A DNA stretch of 6,441 nt, from positions 1 through 6,441 of the forward strand of contig JAHKKL010000100.1 in the NCBI GenBank assembly GCA_020027635.1. The letters are read 5' to 3'. Positions 1 to 6,441 of the stretch are shown here, piece after piece. Origin of the DNA: Gammaproteobacteria bacterium (GTDB taxonomy: Bacteria; Pseudomonadota; Gammaproteobacteria; UBA9214). Under the pieces are notes generated by a model. The model was given only the letters and a program-made list of their open reading frames with translations. It had not been told where the DNA came from and searched no databases. The translations under genes and the position numbers were made by a program. Position 1 is the first letter of the stretch; each line of letters opens with the position of its first letter.

Positions 1-1
1 G

Positions 2-1570
2 GCCGGCATGGACATCCTCGCCACGGGCGGCAATGCCTTCGATGCCGCGGTTGCGGTCAGTGCCGTGCTGGCCGTGGTGGAACCCTACGGCTCCGGTCTC
101 GGCGGCGGTGGCTTCTGGCTGCTGCACCGCGGCCATGACGGCTTCGAGACCCTGGTGGACGGGCGCGAGCGGGCGCCGCTCGCCGCCTCCCGGGACATGT
201 TTCTCGACGCCGACGGGGCCGTGATGCCGGATCTGTCGCTCACCGGCGCGCTCTCCGCCGCCATTCCGGGGGAGGTGGCGGGACTGGTTCATATCGCACG
301 CCACTACGGGCGCCTGCCGCTGGCGCGCACCCTGGAGCCGGCGATACGCCTGGCCCGCGACGGCTTCCTGGTGGATGATCACTACCGCCGTCTGGCCGGT
401 TTCCGGCTGGCGTCGTTGCAGCAGGATGCGGAGACGGCGCGCATTTTCCTGCAGGACGATGCGGTGCCGCAGAAGGGGCAGCGCCTCAGACAACCGGACC
501 TGGCGGCGACGCTGGCCGGGATTGCCGGCCAGGGCGGGAACGGATTCTATCGGGGCCGGGTGGCGCGGCAGCTGGTCGATGGCGTGCGCCGGGACGGCGG
601 CCTCTGGACGCTGGACGATCTGGCTCACTATGAAGTCATCGAGCGCCAGCCGGTCACCGGCCAGTATCGCGGCATCCGGATCACCTCCGCCGCGCCGCCT
701 TCCTCGGGCGGTGTGGCGCTGCTGACCATGCTGAACATCCTCTCCGGGTTGCCGCTGGACGCAGCGGATGAGGTCACGCGCACGCATCTGATCATCGAGG
801 CCATGCGCCGCGCCTATCGTGACCGGTCGCTGTATCTGGGCGACCCGGATTTTCAGAACATACCGGTCGCGATGTTGACCGGGGCGGCGCATGCCGCGGT
901 CTTGCGCTCGACCATCCGGCCGGATCGCGCCACACCGAGTGCCGCGCTCGGCGACGCCGACCCCGTGACGCAAGGGCCGGACACCACGCACTTCTCCGTG
1001 CTCGACCGCGAGGGCAACCGCGTGGCAGCCACCCTCAGCATCAACTATCCCTTCGGGGCGTGTCTGACGCCGCCCGGCGCGGGCGTTTTGCTGAACGATG
1101 AAATGGATGACTTTTCCATCAAACCGGGCGCGCCCAATGCCTACGGCCTGGTGGGCGCGGAGGCCAATGCCGTGGCGCCGGGCAAGCGCCCGCTGTCCAG
1201 CATGACACCGACCTTTGTCGAGAACGCCGACGGGGTGGCGATACTCGGGACGCCGGGCGGAAGCCGCATCATCACCATGGTGCTGCTCGCGGTGCTGGAT
1301 ATGGCCGAAGGAAACCGGCCGCAATCCTGGGTCAGCCGGCCGCGCTTTCATCACCAGTACCTGCCGGATACGGTGCAGTACGAGCCCGGCGCCTTCGATC
1401 GCGCGCTGATCGAGGGGCTCACGGCGCGGGGCCACCGGCTGACGGCGCTCGATGCCCCCTACGGGAACATGCAGGCGATTTACTGGGATAAAAAGGGTCG
1501 GCGGGTCTACGCCGCCAGCGACCCGCGCGGCGGCGGCGCGGCGCAGGTCGGGCCGGCGGGCGGGCGCTAG
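2..1570 (+). CDS. ggt: Gamma-glutamyltranspeptidase (GGT), 5'-truncated by window edge
   Basis: GGT cleaves the gamma-glutamyl bond of glutathione and related amides and transfers the glutamyl group to water or amino acids; it is normally periplasmic and self-processing. The frame is open to base 2, so about 60 to 65 N-terminal residues, including any signal peptide, lie outside. The first Met (base 8) is internal: it sits in the conserved early motif LATGGNAFDAAVA. Numbered from that Met: DGRERAP (R53, the glutamate-carboxylate Arg, E. coli R114), the autoprocessing and catalytic Thr of DTTHFS (T326, codon at 983; E. coli T391), N346, E365, D368 of MDDF, a lid loop with Y379, S397-S398 of PLSSM, and PGGSR (416-420). 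Cleavage before T326 would give the small subunit of 195 residues. S344 occupies the position of E. coli T409. All processing and binding motifs are present, so the enzyme looks functional. E. coli numbers are from memory of the family. Confidence 0.95.
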   Translation, partial: AGMDILATGGNAFDAAVAVSAVLAVVEPYGSGLGGGGFWLLHRGHDGFETLVDGRERAPLAASRDMFLDADGAVMPDLSLTGALSAAIPGEVAGLVHIARHYGRLPLARTLEPAIRLARDGFLVDDHYRRLAGFRLASLQQDAETARIFLQDDAVPQKGQRLRQPDLAATLAGIAGQGGNGFYRGRVARQLVDGVRRDGGLWTLDDLAHYEVIERQPVTGQYRGIRITSAAPPSSGGVALLTMLNILSGLPLDAADEVTRTHLIIEAMRRAYRDRSLYLGDPDFQNIPVAMLTGAAHAAVLRSTIRPDRATPSAALGDADPVTQGPDTTHFSVLDREGNRVAATLSINYPFGACLTPPGAGVLLNDEMDDFSIKPGAPNAYGLVGAEANAVAPGKRPLSSMTPTFVENADGVAILGTPGGSRIITMVLLAVLDMAEGNRPQSWVSRPRFHHQYLPDTVQYEPGAFDRALIEGLTARGHRLTALDAPYGNMQAIYWDKKGRRVYAASDPRGGGAAQVGPAGGR

Positions 1571-1601
1571 AACGACCTAACCATGCGCCCGGGGGTGCTG
1601 C

Positions 1602-3074
1602 TCACACACTGCGGCGCTTGTCTATCCGCCGCACGAATTCCTTCATGATGCGTAGGTACAGTTCGTCCTTGAGGACCTTGTCCTCGACACGTGACTCGAT
1701 GCTGGGGTTGTCGTTGACCTCGATGACGTAGATGCCATTCGCCGTCTGCTTGAGGTCGACGCCGTAGAAGCCATAGCCGATCGGGTCGGCCGCCTTGAGC
1801 GCCATCGCGACCACTTCTTCGGGGACATCCTCCACCGCCCAGGTCTTCCAGCCGCCCATGACGACCTTGCCTTCATCGCCGTAGCGCACGATCTGCCAGT
1901 GTTTGCGGGACATGAAATACTGCGAGGCATAGAGCGGCTCGCGATTGAGGATGCCGATGCGCCAGTCGAATTCGGTGTACACGAATTCCTGGGCCAGGAT
2001 CAGTTCCGAGGTCTTGAACAGCAGCTCCGTGTACTCGAGCATCTGTTCGGGATTCTCCGCCTTGAAGACGCCCTGGGAGAAGGAGCCGTCCGGCACCTTG
2101 AGCACCATCGGGTAACCGATCGCCGCTTCCGCGGCTTTCAGGTCGCGCTTGCCGAGGATCACCGTATTGGGGGTCGGCACGCGATGCGCGCGCAGCAGTT
2201 CGGCCAGGTAGACCTTGTTGGTGCAGCGCAGGATGGACTGGGGATCGTCGATCACCACCATGCCCTCGCTCTCGGCCTTCTTGGAGAAGCGGTAGGTGTA
2301 GTGGTTGATGCGGGTGGTCTCGCGGATGAACAGGGCATCGTATTCCGCGAGCCGTGAGTAATCGCTGCGGTCGATCAGCTCGACGTCGACGCCCAGGGAC
2401 TTGCCGGCCTTGATGAACAAGCTGAGCGCCTTCTCGTCGGAGGGCGGCATGGCATCGTCCGGGTTGTGCAGGATGGCGAGATCGTAGCGCGCCAGGCTGC
2501 GGGTGCGCGGCAGGCGCCAGCGCCGCTGCAGGTAGGCCGACAGGGCCTCGATGAAGAACTTCTCGTTGTAACTGTCCAGCTTGTTGACGGAGAGCGGCTT
2601 GATGGATTCCATATGCCAGTTTTCCTGGCGGCGGAACATTACCCGCAGCAGAGGACAGGGGAAGGTCTCGAAGATATCGCTCGCGAGATCCGACAGGCCG
2701 GGGTAGCGGCACCGCCCGAAGAACACATCCATCTCGAACAGCGACTCGATGCTGTCCTTGCGGTGTTTGCGCAGGCTCTTCTGCACCACCTCATCGAGGT
2801 TGATCGACTCGAGGCTGTACATCGCCTTGCTGCTGAGATCCATCATGGTCTTGACGGTCGGAATGGTGCGGTGATGGCGCGCCTCGGCGAGCAGGGAGGT
2901 GTAGTAGCCCACGCTGAGGTAGCGGTAGCTGCGGCACAGGTTGATCACCTGCACTCCCTTAAGCTTGAAGTACTCCTGGCCGGTGAGGTAGTCGTCCACG
3001 TGCACCACGGGACAGCCGACCTCCATGAAATCGAGGTCGTTCTTGTTTTCCAACACGATCAGTTGCTGGGTCAT
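1602..3074 (-). CDS. RimK-like ATP-grasp ligase with RLAN-type N-terminal domain
   Basis: Predicted cytosolic ATP-dependent carboxylate-amine ligase that would join an amino acid or peptide to an acceptor through an acyl-phosphate; substrate unknown. Residues 1 to about 190 form an extra N-terminal domain (INLCRSYRYLSVGYY at 44-58) that resembles the RLAN domain (RimK-like ATP-grasp N-terminal). The RimK-type part follows: DDPQSILRCTNK (276-287), the ATP-binding strand MVLKVPDG (323-330) and Ser-Gly loop SFSQG (331-335), AQEFVYTEFDWRIG (361-374), GVDL (438-441) and the Mg-binding VIEVNDNPSIE (450-460). At 490 residues it is far longer than ribosomal S6-modifying RimK (about 300), so it should not be named rimK. 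The ATG is preceded by GGAG (3084-3087) at 9-nt spacing. It is alone in its unit: convergent with ggt (31 bp) and divergent from argE. The fold is secure; the function is open. Confidence 0.9.
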   Translation of the reverse strand: MTQQLIVLENKNDLDFMEVGCPVVHVDDYLTGQEYFKLKGVQVINLCRSYRYLSVGYYTSLLAEARHHRTIPTVKTMMDLSSKAMYSLESINLDEVVQKSLRKHRKDSIESLFEMDVFFGRCRYPGLSDLASDIFETFPCPLLRVMFRRQENWHMESIKPLSVNKLDSYNEKFFIEALSAYLQRRWRLPRTRSLARYDLAILHNPDDAMPPSDEKALSLFIKAGKSLGVDVELIDRSDYSRLAEYDALFIRETTRINHYTYRFSKKAESEGMVVIDDPQSILRCTNKVYLAELLRAHRVPTPNTVILGKRDLKAAEAAIGYPMVLKVPDGSFSQGVFKAENPEQMLEYTELLFKTSELILAQEFVYTEFDWRIGILNREPLYASQYFMSRKHWQIVRYGDEGKVVMGGWKTWAVEDVPEEVVAMALKAADPIGYGFYGVDLKQTANGIYVIEVNDNPSIESRVEDKVLKDELYLRIMKEFVRRIDKRRSV

Positions 3075-3083
3075 TCCTGGGTT

Positions 3084-3087
3084 CTCC
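3084..3087 (-). promoter_or_regulatory. Shine-Dalgarno of the RimK-like gene
   Basis: On the minus strand GGAG lies 9 nt before the ATG at 3074. It is the clearest ribosome binding site in the window and supports that start codon. Confidence 0.6.
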
Positions 3088-3353
3088 GTCTGGCGCCGTG
3101 CTTGCGCGAGATCGTCACGACGCGCCCTCCCGGGGTTGCGCGACGCGCCATATCCTCAAAATTCTTCCTGCGGTGCCGGATAGTCCTCGGTGCCGGTCGC
3201 AACCACTGCTTTCCGCGTCGAAGCGCGATGATAGACCGATGAAGCGGGTGCGTATACCCCGCCTCCGGGCGGCGCCGGCCGCGGACGCGATAACGACAGC
3301 GCCTACGCCGCCGGGACCCGTTCCCGCCGTCCGCATGGCGGGTAAGATTTCAC

Positions 3354-3383
3354 TTGTCCGGTGCGCGGGCAGCGGCCCACAAT
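3354..3383 (+). promoter_or_regulatory. Possible sigma-70-like promoter of argE
   Basis: TTGTCC (3354-3359, 4 of 6 to TTGACA) and CACAAT (3378-3383, 4 of 6 to TATAAT) are separated by 18 nt. Initiation about 7 nt after the -10 would fall on or beside the argE ATG at 3390. The matches are weak and could arise by chance. Confidence 0.25.
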
Positions 3384-3389
3384 CATGGC

Positions 3390-4553
3390 ATGGAACGCGA
3401 CCTGCCCCCTCTGATGGAAATGATGCGACGGCTGATCGGCGCGCCGTCGGTCAGCAGCGTCACCCCCGGATTCGACCAGAGCAACCGGGCCGTCATCGAG
3501 CTCCTGGCCGACTGGCTGGACGGCATGGGTTTCGCCGTCGAGGTCCTGCCGCTTTCCCGCCAGCCGGGCAAGGCCAACCTGATTGCCACACTCGGCCAGG
3601 GTGCGGGAGGGCTGGTACTCGCCGGTCATACCGACACGGTGCCCTACGACGAGGGGCGCTGGCGCTACGACCCGTTCCGGCTGACCGAGGCCGACAACCG
3701 CCTGTACGGGCTCGGCACCTGCGACATGAAGGCCTTTTTCGCCCTGGCCATCGAGGCCGCGCGCCACTGCCGGGCCGACACGCTGCGGGCTCCGCTGATC
3801 ATCCTCGCCACCGCCGACGAAGAGAGTTCCATGGACGGCGCCAAGGATCTGGTGGTGCTTGGCCGGCCCAGGGCGCGTTACGCGCTCATCGGCGAGCCGA
3901 CCGGGTTGCGCCCAGTGCATATGCACAAGGGCATCATCATGGAGGCCATCCACGTTTACGGCCGTGCGGGCCATTCCAGCAATCCGCGGCTCGGCGCCAG
4001 CGCGCTGGAGGGTATGCACAAGGTGCTCGGGGACCTGCTTGCCTGGCGCGGGGAACTGCAGGCAGGCTATAGCGACCCGCGTTTCGCCGTGCCGGTGCCG
4101 ACGCTCAACCCCGGCTATATCCGGGGCGGGGACAATCCCAACCGCATCTGCGCGAACTGCGAGCTGCATTTCGATCTGCGGGCGCTGCCGGGGATGGACC
4201 TCGATGTGTTGCGCCACCGTCTCGACGAACGCCTGGCTCGCCTGTTCGCCGGCAGTGAGCTGCGCGCGGAACGCCGTTCGCTCATCGACGGTACGCCGCC
4301 GCTGCACACGCCGGCCGATTCGGCGATCGTGCGGGCCGCCGAACGCCTCACCGGCCATTCCGCCGAAGCGGTCGCCTTCTGCACCGAGGGCCCTTACCTC
4401 AACGCCCTCGGCATGGACAGCATCATCCTCGGCCCCGGCGACATCGCCCAGGCCCATCAGCCCGACGAGTACTTGGCGCTGGAGCGGATCGAACCCACGG
4501 TCGCTTTGCTGCGCGACCTGATCGCGCGTTTCTGTGTCCAGCCAGGCGCCTGA
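3390..4553 (+). CDS. argE: N-acetylornithine deacetylase (M20 metallopeptidase family)
   Basis: Cytosolic zinc enzyme that hydrolyses N2-acetylornithine to ornithine and acetate, the linear route of arginine synthesis. The 387-residue product follows E. coli ArgE closely over its whole length (LPP, DQSN, LLADW, AGHTDTVP, RWxxDPF, YGLGTxDMK, ILATADEE, IGEPT, SGHSS-like AGHSSNPR, GGDxPNRICAxCELH, AHQPDEYL). Metal and catalytic residues are H80, D82, D112, E144, E145, E169 and H356. I chose ATG 3390 because it starts in register with the E. coli protein; an in-frame TTG at 3354 would add 12 residues without family support. No good Shine-Dalgarno precedes 3390. No other arg gene is in the window. 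The close match and the NRICAxCELH segment favour ArgE over DapE or other M20 relatives. Confidence 0.93.
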   Translation: MERDLPPLMEMMRRLIGAPSVSSVTPGFDQSNRAVIELLADWLDGMGFAVEVLPLSRQPGKANLIATLGQGAGGLVLAGHTDTVPYDEGRWRYDPFRLTEADNRLYGLGTCDMKAFFALAIEAARHCRADTLRAPLIILATADEESSMDGAKDLVVLGRPRARYALIGEPTGLRPVHMHKGIIMEAIHVYGRAGHSSNPRLGASALEGMHKVLGDLLAWRGELQAGYSDPRFAVPVPTLNPGYIRGGDNPNRICANCELHFDLRALPGMDLDVLRHRLDERLARLFAGSELRAERRSLIDGTPPLHTPADSAIVRAAERLTGHSAEAVAFCTEGPYLNALGMDSIILGPGDIAQAHQPDEYLALERIEPTVALLRDLIARFCVQPGA

Positions 4554-4559
4554 AGCGGG

Positions 4560-5339
4560 TCAGGGTTCGGGGGAATACTGCTCACCGTCGAATCGGTAGA
4601 CCTGGTTGTCCGCCGGATCGACTGACTCCGGCGTTTCGGCGCTGCCGATACTTCGCTTGACCAGGATGTCGTAGAAACCCGCGATGGTCTGCGGCAGGGT
4701 GCCCATCCGCCAGGAGCCGGTCGGCAGGCCCTGCTCTTCATACAGGTTGCCGTGCCTCTCGGTGACGATGGATGCCACTTTGCGGTAGCCGCCATCGATC
4801 GCCGTGTAGATGTCGAGGCTGGCTTCCCATGCCCCGCGCTGGTCGTTGCTGGATTCGATCACGACGCCGAACCTGTCGGGTCCCAGCTCCATGACGCCGA
4901 CGCTGTACGGCGGGCTGCCCCAGCTCCCCGCCGCGATTTCCCCGATGCTGCGCGTCCCGGGAGCCCAGCCACCCGCCGCCGGCACGAATTCCACCAGGCT
5001 CAACCGCGGTGCGCAATTGCGGCAGTCGAAGGGTTCGGGCTTGGTATAGGCGGCCACCAGGTGGTGTTCCCCGCCGGTGTAGGCCAGGCGGTAATAGTCA
5101 TAGACATAGTGATGCAGGGGCACGCTGCTGTAGGGTTCCGTGTCAAAGCCGAAAGCCGCGCCGTCCCCGTGCTTTTGCAGCAGGGCGATGACATAGCGTC
5201 CCGCCGCGATGTCGTTCCACTCTCCCGCGATGATCGGCTCCTCGGCATGCCGCTGCGACAGGAAGTACCTCCCGCCGAACAGGAGAAGCAGGATGGCGGC
5301 CGCCGCCAGTAACACCCGAAATCCGTTGAATCTTTTCAT
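4560..5339 (-). CDS. Membrane-anchored protein of unknown function with CxxC motif
   Basis: I do not recognise a named family. The 259-residue product begins with basic residues (K2, R3, R8) and one hydrophobic segment at about 7-22 followed directly by charged residues, which suggests an uncleaved signal anchor with the rest in the periplasm. There is no lipobox. The only two cysteines form a CxxC (C106, C109, in FDCRNCAP), preceded by two His pairs (H76-H77, H92-H93); metal or redox function is possible but unproven. The remainder looks like a mainly beta domain, with many Gly, Trp and Tyr. ATG 5339 is chosen; a TTG at 5366 would add 9 residues overlapping the upstream gene. It lies 13 nt after the permease stop, so the two are very probably co-transcribed. 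It converges on argE with a 6-bp gap. Confidence 0.75.
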   Translation of the reverse strand: MKRFNGFRVLLAAAAILLLLFGGRYFLSQRHAEEPIIAGEWNDIAAGRYVIALLQKHGDGAAFGFDTEPYSSVPLHHYVYDYYRLAYTGGEHHLVAAYTKPEPFDCRNCAPRLSLVEFVPAAGGWAPGTRSIGEIAAGSWGSPPYSVGVMELGPDRFGVVIESSNDQRGAWEASLDIYTAIDGGYRKVASIVTERHGNLYEEQGLPTGSWRMGTLPQTIAGFYDILVKRSIGSAETPESVDPADNQVYRFDGEQYSPEP

Positions 5340-5352
5340 GCGCCTGTGTGGT

Positions 5353-6018
5353 CTACTTGCCGTCAAGATACCAGCGATCGTGAAACGTCGACACCCAGCG
5401 CGGCCGGTAGGCCACCAGCAGTGTCAAGGCCATGCCGTTGAGGAAGCCCTCGCCGAACATCAGCAAGGGTATGAACATCAGGTAGTCCCCGCCGGTCTGG
5501 TTCACGGCATCCCTCTCCGCCAGGGCCAGCACGGCCGCGGCGGCCAGCCCGCACAGCAGTATACCCAGCGCCGCGGCGAGAAAGGCATTCAGAAAGATAT
5601 AGATGAAGAAATTATGCGTCAGCCAGCGCTGGCCTGCATACAACAGAATACGGGTAGACAGCACCGGCAGGGCGCCCATCACCAGGGCGTTCAGGGCAAA
5701 CGCCTCCCAGCCGGCCGGACCCTGCCAGGTCGTGACCAGCAGGACCAGACTGACCGCCAGCAAGGCGAACTGCCAGTCGAACATCAGGCACAGCGTGGTG
5801 GCGCCGAGCAGGTGATAGGTGTGTCCCGGTACGATACCGGCGCGCAGCGTCCACAGCACGGCCACGACGGCCACGGCCGCGAAATAGACATGCGAGGCTT
5901 CGTTGTCCGCCAGCTTCGACCAGGGGGCGGTCAGCAGGGCGCCGGCGAGCAGCAGACCGTAGAGCAGGGCCGCGCCCCACAGAACGCTTGCGGGCAGCAG
6001 GCCGGCTGGAATGTCCAT
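5353..6018 (-). CDS. CbiM/COG3235-like membrane protein, energy-coupling-factor transporter permease family
   Basis: A 221-residue integral membrane protein, with about six or seven hydrophobic segments from residue 13 to 204. The start MDIPAGLLP, the segment GHTYHLLGATTLCLMF (65-80), WEAFALNALV (104-113), FLNGM (192-196) and the end YLDGK match my recollection of COG3235 proteins, a CbiM relative usually annotated as an ECF transporter permease. In true CbiM and NikM the N-terminus is MHI and His2 binds Co or Ni; here residue 2 is Asp, while H66 and H69 remain. No ATPase or T-component gene (CbiO, CbiQ) is visible, so transport and substrate are uncertain. The ATG at 6018 has no obvious Shine-Dalgarno. 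It is the first gene of a two-gene unit with the CxxC protein, and a perfect inverted repeat lies 25 nt upstream. Confidence 0.8.
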   Translation of the reverse strand: MDIPAGLLPASVLWGAALLYGLLLAGALLTAPWSKLADNEASHVYFAAVAVVAVLWTLRAGIVPGHTYHLLGATTLCLMFDWQFALLAVSLVLLVTTWQGPAGWEAFALNALVMGALPVLSTRILLYAGQRWLTHNFFIYIFLNAFLAAALGILLCGLAAAAVLALAERDAVNQTGGDYLMFIPLLMFGEGFLNGMALTLLVAYRPRWVSTFHDRWYLDGK

Positions 6019-6271
6019 AACGAGTCGAACGACAAACGCATGAGGGTTCAGCCTAGCCTGAACCCGTGGCGAAGAAAAGCTTCCCTCGCGGAGGTTTTTA
6101 CGCGACGCAGTGGTGGCTGCGATGCCCGACGGGGTGCGGCGGGAAAGCGGTCAGGCGCCGTCGGCGCGGCTTGACACGGCCATCGGCTGCGGTTTCAAGG
6201 GTCGAGGCCGGGGCGGGGGATGACGCGCGTACGCCGCTGTTCATCCCGTTCCCGGGTTTCGCCGCCAGCCG
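6019..6271. other. Non-coding spacer upstream of the permease gene
   Basis: About 250 bp between the end of the small membrane gene at 6272 and the permease start. Apart from the inverted repeat at 6044-6065 it holds a short hairpin CCTC-GCG-GAGG followed on the plus strand by five T (6084-6099), and a GC hairpin GCGCC-GTC-GGCGC (6155-6167) without a T-run. Either could be a weak terminator for the gene at 6272, but neither is convincing. I saw no cobalamin riboswitch core sequence and no plausible small gene. Confidence 0.5.
6044..6065. promoter_or_regulatory. Perfect 8-bp inverted repeat, candidate operator
   Basis: GGGTTCAG (6044-6051) and CTGAACCC (6058-6065) are exact reverse complements around a 6-nt centre (CCTAGC) whose middle CTAG is itself symmetric. 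The element ends 25 nt before the permease ATG, a usual place for a repressor site or a 5'-UTR hairpin. It has no T-run after it on the minus strand. The half-site does not match Fur, Zur or NikR boxes that I know. Confidence 0.4.
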
Positions 6272-6441
6272 CTAGGTGGACAAGGTCAGATACAGCTTGA
6301 CCAGCCCCAGCACGATCGCGATGCCGATTAGTCCTAGCACGATGGTGAGCGCGTTATTCTTGCGCCAGCCCCGGAAGATCCAGTAGCTTTGCAGGCCGGT
6401 AAAGCCCGCCGCCGTGCCTATGATCAGGATGACATCCTTGC
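6272..6441 (-). CDS. C-terminal part of a small two-helix membrane protein, cut by window edge
   Basis: The minus strand is open from the right edge to a TAG at 6272-6274, giving 55 residues. They form two hydrophobic stretches, about residues 3-20 (VILIIGTAAGFTG) and 31-50 (LTIVLGLIGIAIVLGLVKLY), joined by a basic loop FRGWRKNN. The second helix and the short tail LTLST end the protein. The regular hydrophobic-basic-hydrophobic pattern and clean stop argue that it is real, although the start is outside the window and I do not recognise the family. It runs in the same direction as the permease, about 250 bp upstream, so co-transcription is possible but not supported by spacing. Confidence 0.6.
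   Translation of the reverse strand, partial: KDVILIIGTAAGFTGLQSYWIFRGWRKNNALTIVLGLIGIAIVLGLVKLYLTLST

Larger units (their letters stand above)
3075..3389. other. Divergent intergenic region between the RimK-like gene and argE
   Basis: This 315-bp stretch separates two divergent genes and should carry both promoters. Open frames across it (plus-strand from 3098, minus-strand 3115-3336) have low-complexity Arg/Ala/Pro-rich translations and no ribosome site, so I treat it as non-coding. Visible structure: a perfect interrupted palindrome GCGCG-A-CGCGC (3138-3148), a 9-bp direct repeat CGGTGCCGG (3171-3179 and 3188-3196, starts 17 bp apart), and a weak promoter-like pair next to argE. I found no convincing promoter for the minus-strand gene and no arginine-repressor box of the enteric type. 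Confidence 0.6.

Noticed and set aside
2466..3242. Plus-strand open frame of 258 residues opposite the RimK-like gene
   Set aside because: Antisense shadow; the minus-strand frame has clear ATP-grasp motifs.
3115..3336. Minus-strand 73-residue open frame in the divergent intergenic region
   Set aside because: No Shine-Dalgarno, low-complexity translation and no family resemblance.
3098..4072. Plus-strand open frame of 324 residues covering the intergenic region and the first half of argE
   Set aside because: It overlaps argE out of frame, is Arg/Pro/Ala-rich without domain motifs, and lacks a ribosome binding site.
3303..4457. Minus-strand open frame of 384 residues opposite argE
   Set aside because: argE on the plus strand is a certain family match; the antisense frame has no recognisable motif and reflects high GC.
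6084..6099. Short hairpin CCTC-GCG-GAGG followed by T5 on the plus strand
   Set aside because: The stem is only 4 bp and no plus-strand gene precedes it; on the minus strand the T-run is offset from the stem.
5209..6174. Plus-strand open frame of 321 residues opposite the permease
   Set aside because: Gln/Arg/Gly-rich antisense shadow of a well-supported membrane protein gene.
6171..6199. Perfect TTGACA (6171-6176) on the plus strand
   Set aside because: The hexamer at 17-nt spacing (TTCAAG) is a poor -10 and no plus-strand gene follows.
6019..6271. Cobalamin riboswitch upstream of the CbiM-like gene
   Set aside because: Looked for because cobalt-transport genes often have one; the conserved core boxes are not recognisable on the minus strand.

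Overview
The window is GC-rich, densely coded bacterial DNA. The ArgE-type deacetylase matches the enterobacterial enzyme almost residue for residue, and this together with the RimK-like ligase and the GC content suggests a gammaproteobacterium, possibly a Chromatiales or Ectothiorhodospiraceae-like lineage. That placement is inference; no rRNA or other phylogenetic marker is present. I see no tRNA, rRNA, CRISPR array, insertion sequence or phage gene.

Layout: (1) 2-1570, plus strand: gamma-glutamyltranspeptidase missing its N-terminus at the window edge. (2) 1602-3074, minus strand and convergent with it: a 490-residue RimK-like ATP-grasp ligase with a long extra N-terminal domain. (3) 3075-3389: a divergent intergenic region. 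(4) 3390-4553, plus strand: N-acetylornithine deacetylase (argE). (5) 4560-6018, minus strand: a two-gene operon, transcribed as a CbiM/COG3235-like membrane permease and then a membrane-anchored protein of unknown function with a CxxC pair. It converges on argE with only 6 bp between the stops. (6) 6019-6271: non-coding, with a perfect 8-bp inverted repeat just upstream of the permease. (7) 6272 to the right edge, minus strand: the last 55 residues of a small two-helix membrane protein.

The first three genes share a chemical theme: GGT breaks or transfers gamma-glutamyl amides, the RimK-like protein should form amide bonds using ATP, and ArgE hydrolyses an N-acyl amino acid. They lie in three separate transcription units, so co-function is a hypothesis only. 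The right half is a separate unit, possibly connected with metal-ion handling. The most useful leads are the RimK-like ligase with unknown substrate, the permease/CxxC-protein pair in which the family's N-terminal metal-binding His2 is replaced by Asp, and the inverted repeat in front of that pair.
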